64,000 nt of DNA from Linderina pennispora (Eukaryota > Kickxellomycota > Kickxellomycetes > Kickxellales > Kickxellaceae): positions 124,001 through 188,000 of the forward strand of contig NW_024468262.1 in the NCBI RefSeq assembly GCF_002104995.1. Direction: 5' to 3'. Below, piece by piece: positions 57,098 through 64,000 of this stretch (positions are counted from its first letter, which is position 1; the number at the start of each line of letters is the position of its first letter). The notes beneath the pieces are model-generated. The model worked only from the letters and a program-made list of their open reading frames with translations, did not search any database and had not been told where the DNA came from. The translations under genes and the position numbers were made by a program.

Positions 57098-58206
57098 TCT
57101 TGCATTAGCAAAATGGCCATGCATGACCAAAGAGAGGCTCTCGCTATTCTCTTGGAGACAATATGCGGAGATATTGTGGCAAGGCATTGTTGGAGGTGCC
57201 TGAAATGACCCCTGCTCTTGTCATAAATGAACGATCAACATTCTGCTGGCAAAATCGATTCACTCTGCCTCTTCCGCTCCTCCTTTATTGAATTGGAAGA
57301 TTGCCTTTGGAGTTCAGCGAGTTTTCTCATTTCAACCACCATGTCTGGAATCATATCGTGAGCATAGAACCTGAAATAAGAGGCTAACGCGCGACCCTCA
57401 GCCCCACGGCAGGTATTTAAGCCATGGTTCACGAATGGAATAGAGTCGAATTCATCACATTCCAACTCCTGTATCTATACTCTAATTCGAAGACTAGCTA
57501 TTCAATCATGAATATCCAGTTCATCTCGTTCATTCTCTAACAAAAAAGTAGTTTTCATATGAACTCCTCCATGAAAAAGAACCGCATGATACCTTTCCAA
57601 ATTTCGGATTTAAGGGTTATTGACATTTGTTACAAGTTCTGCAAGGACCCTGCGCAGCTAGCCGGACCAAAGCGGACTGAACCAAGCCAGCATGGCCGCT
57701 GTTATCTGAGCCAACCTCGGCTACCGCAGTCCTTGAGAGCAGTGGACTGTTCTTGGGTCGGTTACCATTGTGCCAATTGCAGTATCTCTCCCTCCTATAT
57801 ATTAGCAAATCCTATCTGCAATTTGACGGATTCTTCATCAATAAATTCTCTCTTAAACTGTCTTTTCATGTTTGCGTATAGTATATGGCGTGCACTGCAG
57901 AGTGCAGTTGCTTGTTCTGCTTTCGTTTCATTTTGCAGCACATCCAATGGCTCAGCAGTTGAACATCCATACACCGTCTGTCCATCCACTGCTTTTGACT
58001 CACGAATAGCTGCTGTGCGGTGGTAAAAAATCCACCACGATATTGTCGGAAAAGCTTCAGAAGATGCTGTGGAGCATATGCCCAGTGCTTTTGGCAGATC
58101 CTACAGCACCAGCTGGACTACTCGCCCGACGGTGAATCCTCAGCCAGCCTGTCTCGACCAGAGGGAAACACATGCTATGTTCTGGGTCAGCGCAGATTCA
58201 CTTAGA
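57098..58206 (-). repeat. Dispersed 1.1-kb repeat, copy B (inverted relative to 22109-23220)
   Basis: Near-full-length relative of copy A on the opposite strand, 35 kb away. One block is better preserved than in copy A: an open frame of 76 codons at 57235-57465 reads ECDEFDSIPFVNHGLN...MVVEMRKLAELQRQ...KEERKRQSESILPAEC. Another reads HRTAAIRESKAVDGQTVYG...HILYANMKRQFKREFIDEES near 57860-58010. Stops separate the blocks. Family unknown; looks like a decayed multicopy gene or transposon. Confidence 0.8.
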
Positions 58207-58212
58207 AATATA

Positions 58213-58620
58213 GGTAGGCATGGCCATAGAGAGGCTCCATGTCATTCTCTGGAGGCAATGCGTGGGGTAATTGTAAAGAGGGAATTGTAGGGTGTGTTCG
58301 ACGCTGTGCTCACACCTGCCACAAAGCAGGGATCCACAAGCTGCTGAGCGGATCGCTTCTCCCACCGTCATCCATTTTCTCTCCGTTGAATCAGTGGATG
58401 CCGTGCTGAAGTTCAGCAATATTTTCTATTGCAAGCATTAGCAATTCCAGGCTATGTATTGTGCACTTTGAGCCATGAGCCATGAGCCATGTGCAAGTTG
58501 CTGGACTGCTGTTCCAGAGGGATGTATTTGAGCCCCGGACCATGAGCTGCAGACTGCTGTTTTCAGAATTGACTCGCTCTTTATCCGTACTCATCATCTC
58601 TAGACATCTCATGCATGAAT
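58213..58620 (-). repeat. Third, highly diverged partial copy of the dispersed repeat, in tandem with copy B
   Basis: The minus-strand DNA ending at 58213 (CTCTCTATGGCCATGCC) resembles the 3' end of copies A and B (CTCTCTTTGGTCATGCATGG). Upstream, the ENIAELQHGIH-type reading matches MRKLAELQRQ in copy B. Copy B therefore starts where this copy ends, a head-to-tail arrangement. Confidence 0.45.
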
Positions 58621-59216
58621 ATTCATACCTTCGGATCGAAAAACACTGCTATGTCTTCTGATCTATCCTCTTATACAATTAAAGAAGGCAGAGGTGTTTG
58701 CCTTTCGTGACTAATTTGTCTACTAGAGCCTCATTAGCCTGCGAACTCATTGCACGCTTTCTTGTATGTTCCCCTCACGGTCGCCGCATCATGAAAGGGA
58801 GACAGGACAAGAATGTGGAGGTAGACGATAGGAGTGGCAAAACGGCCACGAACACGAGCGAAAATGGGACAGCGAGTTTTCCGATTTGGCCCCCTCCTTT
58901 GGGACGGATTAGGATATTAGCTGACTGAGCTCTGGGAGGTATACGCATGGCTATTCTTCTAGATGGCCACAGGATTCTGGATCTGTCCCTCACAGTCGGC
59001 GGTATGGACTACAACCTTTCTCATAGAATGTTTAGAGCTGCTGTATCTAGCGGTTCCCATGAGGGGTAATATATCTGGCTAACGTACATGCCTTCCTATG
59101 CAAACGCCGTAGGATACGCTAAATCCTAGAATCCTAGTGCGCTATGGCCAAAATCCATCAGTTTTTAATTTCCCAAACTGTGCAGTTGATCGGCTTCGGC
59201 TAAAAATACAAGCGAC
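58621..59216. other. Intergenic DNA, no supported gene
   Basis: About 600 bp with short frames only, upstream of the second ABHD11-like gene. Confidence 0.5.
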
Positions 59217-60226
59217 ATGCTCCGCTGCCGATGGGAGAGACTATTGGGACTGCTGTTCGTCTCTACTGCTCAACAGTCTTTGACTCCTTTCTCTTCCAGC
59301 ATATTCCGTGCACGATTCTTCCAAAATCGCTATGAACACATTACGTACAAGGACTTTGGCGCAGTGGCCACCATCGATGACGACGCAGAATCGCAGAATG
59401 TCGTCGCTTCCGCTCGCCTACCAGCTCTACAAGGCCGATGAAAAGGCCACTGAGCGCAAACCTGTTCTTCTCTGCATGCATGGGTTCTTTGGATCGAAAG
59501 CGGCAGTGGATGAGCATCGCTCCACGCATGGCCAGGCTGATCGACCACGATATCTACGCACTCGATATGCGCAACCATGGCCAGAGCCCGCATATATACC
59601 CGCATCGGTACCAGGAAATGGTCGACGATATTGAAGCATTTGTCAGGGCGTTGGGCGTTGACCGTGTTTCTCTAATGGGCCACTCGATGGGCGGCAAAGT
59701 GAGCATGACGACAGCACTGATGAACCCCGGGCTGGTTGACCGGCTTGTCGTCGAGGACAATGTGCCCTGCAGGGTCAAGCTGATGCACGACTATGGATAT
59801 TATATTGAGGGCATGCGCAAAATTAGCGACAGGACATGTCAAGTCGCGCAGGGAGGCTGATGAGATGCTGGCAGAGTTCGTGGAGGATGCCGGGATGCGG
59901 CGCTTTGTGTTATCTAACCTGACCAAGCAGCGCGGGGATATGGAGTACAAGTGGGAGATTTCGCTCGACAACTTGCTCGAAGGATACCAGTACATGGGCG
60001 GGTGGGATGTGCCAGCAAACGCCGATGGGATCAGTGCGCACGTTCGGTGGGCCGACGCTGTTTGTGTGTGGAACAAAGTCAAGGTTCTGGACCGCCGAAC
60101 GACAAGCCCGCTATTGATCAGCAGTTCCCGGAGAACAAGGTAGTGCTGCTCGAGACTGGTCATAATGTCGCTTGGGAGCGGCCGCGCGAGTTCCTTGACG
60201 CCGTGTCAGGGCTCTTCAGAAAGTGA
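59217..60226 (+). CDS. Second ABHD11-like alpha/beta hydrolase, frame breaks
   Basis: Paralogue of the hydrolase at 47577-48461. In successive frames: an N-terminal leader; PVLLCMHGFFGSK (oxyanion loop, 59460); RQWMSIAPRMARLI...YALDMRNHGQSPH (59515-59600); nucleophile elbow GHSMGGKVSM with the Ser codon near 59690; SRREADEMLAEFVEDAGMRRFVLSNL (59850-59920); and LLETGHNVAWERPREFLDAV with the catalytic His (60150-60220). Frame switches near 59400, 59500, 59840, 60020 and 60115. All catalytic positions survive, so the gene may be functional with sequence errors. Compared with its neighbour paralogue the leader is longer and the substrate-cap region differs. Confidence 0.8.
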
Positions 60227-60409
60227 GGCTGTTACACACGGGGGGGGGTTCGTAAACGCAAAGCGGTAGATTATGACGCTAAGCAAGTTGATGAAGACAA
60301 AGGGGGGCGGCAAATAGCCGACGTTTGCTGGCTGGTTATCTCTTCTTCGCTTCCTTTTCTTCGCATATAATAGATTCACCACTTTTCGCACTCTTTAACC
60401 AGAATCAGA

Positions 60410-63400
60410 ATGAGGAGTGTCATTTTAAGCGCGGCCGCCAGGTCGATTCGGCCACTATCACGAGGCACCAGCTGTGTGTCAGCGTACTATGCCCGCGCTG
60501 CTCTCGAGCCCCTCCCAGCAGCTCCCGCTGTGCCGCCGGGCGTTTTCAGCCAGTACGCAGCCCAGACAAAAGGCCGAGGAGGCCAAGGCGAAAGTGGTGT
60601 CGGCGTCAGCACTGGTCAAGGATCAGGAGCTCCATGGGTTTGTAGTGGAGAGCGTGCAGAGCGTGTCCTGAGCTGAAGCTGAAAGCGATCCGTCTGCGTC
60701 ACACGCGCACAGGCGCCGAGTGGCTGCACATCGACCGTGACGACTCGAACAACGTGTTCAGCATCGGGTTCAACACATCGCCCAGCGACAGCACTGGTGT
60801 GCCACATATCCTGGAGCACACGACGCTGTGTGGGTCGGAGCGGTACCCGGTGCGCGACCCGTTCTTCAAGATGCTGAACCGGTCGATGTCGACGTTCATG
60901 AATGCGTGGACAGCGCACGACTACACGCAGTACCCGTTTTCGACGCAGAACGCAAAGGACTACGAGAACCTGCAGAACGTGTACCTGGACTCGGTGTTCA
61001 ACCCGAAGCTGACCTGAGCTGGATTTCCGGCAGGAGGGGTGGCGGCTCGAGCGCAGCGATCCGAGCGACTCGACATCGGCGTACCAGATGAAGGGCGTGG
61101 TTTTCAATGAGATGAAGGGGCGTTCTCGGATTCCGGCAGTCTGTTTGCGCAGCGCGCCGAGCAGCAGCTGTATCCTGACACAACATATCAGTACGTCAGC
61201 GGTGGCGACCCTGCATATATCCCTGACCTGACACACGAGCAGCTGGTGCATTTCCACCACACGCGCTACCACCCGAGCAACGCCCGCATCTACTCGTACG
61301 GAAACTTCCCCGTTGGCGCCACAGCTGGAGCGCGTCGACAAGCTTGTGGCCGCGGCACGAGCGGCTGCAGCCCGGCAGCGTGCCGATGGAGGTGACGCCG
61401 TTTGGTCGAGAAGACCGTGACGGAGTTTGGGCCGATCGAGAGCGTCGGGTCGCCTGACAAGCAGACCAAGTTTTCGGTATCGTACCTTACCAACGATTTG
61501 CGGGATGTTTACGAGACGTTCTCGATGAGCATGTTCTCGAGCCTGCTTTTGCACTGGCACAGCAGCGCCCATGCACAAGGCGCTGATTGACTCGCAGATT
61601 GGCTCGGACTACTCGTCCAACACGGGCTATAGCCCGTTCACGCGCCAGACGTCGCTGTCGGTCGGTCTGCAGGGCCTGGCCGACAAGGACATCCCGCTGG
61701 TCGAGCAGCGCATTGGCGAGACCTTTGCCAAGGTGCGTGACGAGGGGATTTGAGCGCAAGCGCGTGGATGCAGCTCTGGCGGGCATCGAGCTGGCGTACA
61801 AGCACAAGACAGCCAACTTTGGCATGTCCCTGATGAAGTCGCTGTCGACTGGCTGGTTCCACGGCGTCGATCCGGTCGACTACCTGAAGGTCAGCGACAA
61901 CATTGCGCGCATGCGGGCAGACGTCGAGCAGGGCAAGTTCTTTGAGAACATCGTTGACAAGTACTTTGCCAACAGCAAGCACAAGCTCAAGTACATCATG
62001 CTGGCTGACGCCAAGTACAACCAGCAGCTGGAAGAGAGCGAGCAGCGCATGATCCAGGACAAGCTGGCGAAGCTGACCAACACCGATCTGCAGGTGATTG
62101 ACGAGAAGAACAGGGCGCTGGCCAAGGAGCAGATGCGCAAGGAGGACCTGAGCTCGCTGCCCACACTCACCATGGCTGACGTCAACGAGAAGGCCGAGCG
62201 GTACGCCCTGGACATGAGCGCCGCCGGCGGCAGCGTACCGGTGCAGTGGCGCACCTACAGGCCACCAACGGCATCAGCTACCTGCGTATCATCAACGACG
62301 TCCGCGACAAGTACCCAGAGCTGCGGCCGTACCTGCCGCTGTTCTGCGACGCCCTGACATATCTCGGTACCAAGTCGCGGTCGATGTCGGACATTGAGAC
62401 CGACATCCGCCTGCACACCGGCGGCGTGTCGTTCTCGCCGTTCGTCAGCACCGATCTGGGCAACCTGGGTCACATCGAGGCTGGCATCTTCATTCGGCTC
62501 ACACTGCCTGGACCAGCACATCGAGCCCATGTACAACCTTGTTCTGGAAGCTGGTTCGCGAGACCGACTTTGACAACACCGAACGCCTGCGCACGCTGCT
62601 GACAGCCCTGTCATCCAGCATGTTCAACGATGTTGCCAGCTCCGGCCATGCCTTCGCTCGCCGGCTCGCTGGTTCGACCCTGACGCCTGAGATGAATGTC
62701 CTTGAGGCAATCAACGGCATCTCGCAGGTCAAGTTCCTTAGCGACCTGTCCCGTCTGGCGGATCTGTCGCCGGTCGTCGAGAAGCTGAAGCAGGTGCAGC
62801 AGGTCGTGTTCAACAAGCTGACGATGCGCGCCGCCATTACCACGAACAAGGGCAGCGTCGATGAGAACCAGGCTATGCTGGACAGGTTCATTGACACGTA
62901 CCCGCAGCTCTCCACCGATGAGGCATCGCACTCTGTCGGCTTCCAAGTTCGAGCCCACCAGCGCCCGCTTCTTCTGCCCGCTGCCGTTTGCCACAAACTA
63001 CGCCTGGCAAGGCCATCCGCACCGTGCCCTACAGCCACCCGGACAGCGTCAAGCTGCAGTTGCTGGCCAAGTTCCTGACCCCCAACTACCTGCACCGTGA
63101 GATCCGCGAGCGCAACGGTGCATACGGTGGCGGCGCCTCGTACTCGGCGCTGCAGGGCATTTTCGGCTTCTTCTCGTACCGCGACCCGTCGCCGCTGGAG
63201 ACCGTCGAGACCTTTGCCAAGTCGATTCAAGTGGATCACCGAGCATCCAGATCTCGGACCGTGAGATGTCGGAGGCCAAGCTCTCTGTGTTTGGCGACCT
63301 CGACAACCCCATCTCAGGTGTCCGAGGAGGGAATGACGTATTTCACCACGGGTATTACCGATGACATGCGCCAGGAACGCAGGGACCAGTTCTTTGCCGT

Positions 63401-63535
63401 CACTGCCAATGACCTGAAGGACGTTGCTGGCCAAGTATCCTGGTGCCCGAGGCCGCGCAGTTCTCGTCGCTGGCTGTCATTGGCGAGGAGAGCTTGGCTA
63501 TTCCGCACGACTGGGAGCATCTGAAGCTCCAGTAG
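60410..63535 (+). CDS. CYM1: Cym1/PreP mitochondrial presequence protease, many frame breaks
   Basis: Start ATG 60410 with a mitochondrial presequence ([19 protein letters not shown]). The M16C metalloprotease zinc motif HILEH (HxxEH, 60805-60819) is followed by [19 protein letters not shown] and [18 protein letters not shown]. The distal zinc-ligand region, the hinge and the C-terminal half follow ([50 protein letters not shown] near 63100). Translation ends HDWEHLKLQ at 63535. Cym1 degrades cleaved targeting peptides in the matrix or intermembrane space. At least ten frame switches occur, roughly every 200-400 bp (for example 60664, 61014, 61118, 61320, 61410, 61565, 61750, 62250, 62510, 62945, 63010, 63230). 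Span of about 1,040 codons fits the family (about 990). Confidence 0.93.
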
Positions 63536-63546
63536 ACATTTCTGTA

Positions 63547-64000
63547 TTAGGTGGAGATTTTATTAGCAATGGTGTATCGTGTGGAACTCACCGGCGTAGT
63601 GTCTGCAGTGTCGGGATCCTTATCCATATAGTCCGTATACTCGCTGTCGAACTTGGTCTCCGCCGTCTCCAAGGAATATTATCGGGTTGGCAGGGTCTAG
63701 TCACCGTCGACAGGTCGATGTACGGGTTGAGCGGAGCAAGCTTCAGATCATATATACGGCTGTCACAAAGGACCAGTGGCCGCTTCGACGTGTCCATGAC
63801 CATCGAGTAGTAGTACTCGCTCATGACTGAGCGGTTGCCAAAGCGAACAAACCGGAATCAGGACTATCTGGGGTCCTGGAACTGTCCACCATCGCAATCT
63901 CGCTTGATGCGTCGCCTAGACGATGGTGCTCGAGCGCCTCAGAGACAAATCTGATATCGCGAGTGCACAACAGCGTGCGTGGCCGCGTCTCGCTAGCCAG
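63547..64000 (-). CDS. 3' end of an unidentified gene (cut by window edge)
   Basis: Minus-strand coding segments: LASETRPRTLLCTRDIRFVS at the edge, then RFGNRSVMSEYYYSMVMDTS and RPLVLCDSRIYDLKLAPLNP (63700-63830), and after a frame switch or tiny intron TKFDSEYTDYMDKDPDTAD ending at TAA 63547-63549. It is 12 bp from the CYM1 stop, tail to tail. The reading has normal protein composition, but I recognise no family. Frame changes near 63850 and 63700. Confidence 0.5.

Noticed and set aside
57559..58026. 155-codon plus-strand frame within copy B
   Set aside because: Not preserved in copy A; the opposite strand shows the more protein-like reading.
15269..63535. Programmed ribosomal frameshifting or RNA editing as the cause of the frame switches
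   Set aside because: Too many sites, varied contexts, both insertions and deletions; indel errors are simpler.

Overview
The window is nuclear DNA of a filamentous, early-diverging fungus. The introns are short (44-110 bp) with GT-AG ends and TACTAAC-like branch sites. The gene set is fungal and mitochondrion-rich: alternative oxidase, ISA2, Sec61 gamma, ATP synthase subunit b, OTC, a Tea1-type kelch protein, an Lrg1-type LIM-RhoGAP and a self-sufficient P450. There are also F-box/LRR-like genes of the kind expanded in Kickxellomycotina (Coemansia and relatives). That lineage assignment is an inference from protein style, not from a search.

Layout. 0-5 kb: the 5' end of an RMI1-like gene (cut by the edge), then a full-length Fanzor, the eukaryotic TnpB/Cas12-like RNA-guided nuclease, then gene-poor AT-rich DNA and a tRNA-Thr(CGT). 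5-15 kb: compact housekeeping genes, namely AOX, ISA2, a small probable complex I subunit, SSS1, eIF1A, OTC, a FYVE protein, a GFA/CENP-V-like protein and ARL8. 15-20 kb: a Spo14/PLD1-type phospholipase D. 20-27 kb: a decayed region holding an HXXXD acyltransferase relic, a dispersed repeat, a damaged F-box gene and perhaps one small spliced gene. 27-38 kb: TEA1-like, ATP4, SIL1, a ZNF706-like protein, U2AF large subunit and MAD2. 38-47 kb: a second F-box-type gene, a CYP505-like P450-reductase fusion and MUS81. 47-57 kb: ABHD11-like hydrolase, LRG1-like RhoGAP, ALG10 and APC2. 57-59 kb: a second, inverted copy of the 22-kb repeat plus a more diverged tandem copy. 59-64 kb: a second ABHD11-like gene, CYM1/PreP protease and the 3' end of an unidentified gene.

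The genes do not form one pathway. The most notable item is the Fanzor: one uninterrupted 889-codon frame with all three RuvC acidic residues, a Cys4 zinc site and a basic tail. It carries a large alanine/lysine-rich insert and a Gly-Asp-Ala minisatellite insert ahead of RuvC-I.

A major caveat concerns sequence quality. Many conserved single-copy genes (SPO14, SIL1, U2AF2, MAD2, CYP505, MUS81, APC2, CYM1, both F-box genes, the second ABHD11) switch reading frame repeatedly without any gap for an intron. Essential genes would not all be broken, so single-base indels in a draft assembly are the likeliest cause. I give overall spans for these genes and list the frame breaks rather than repairing them.
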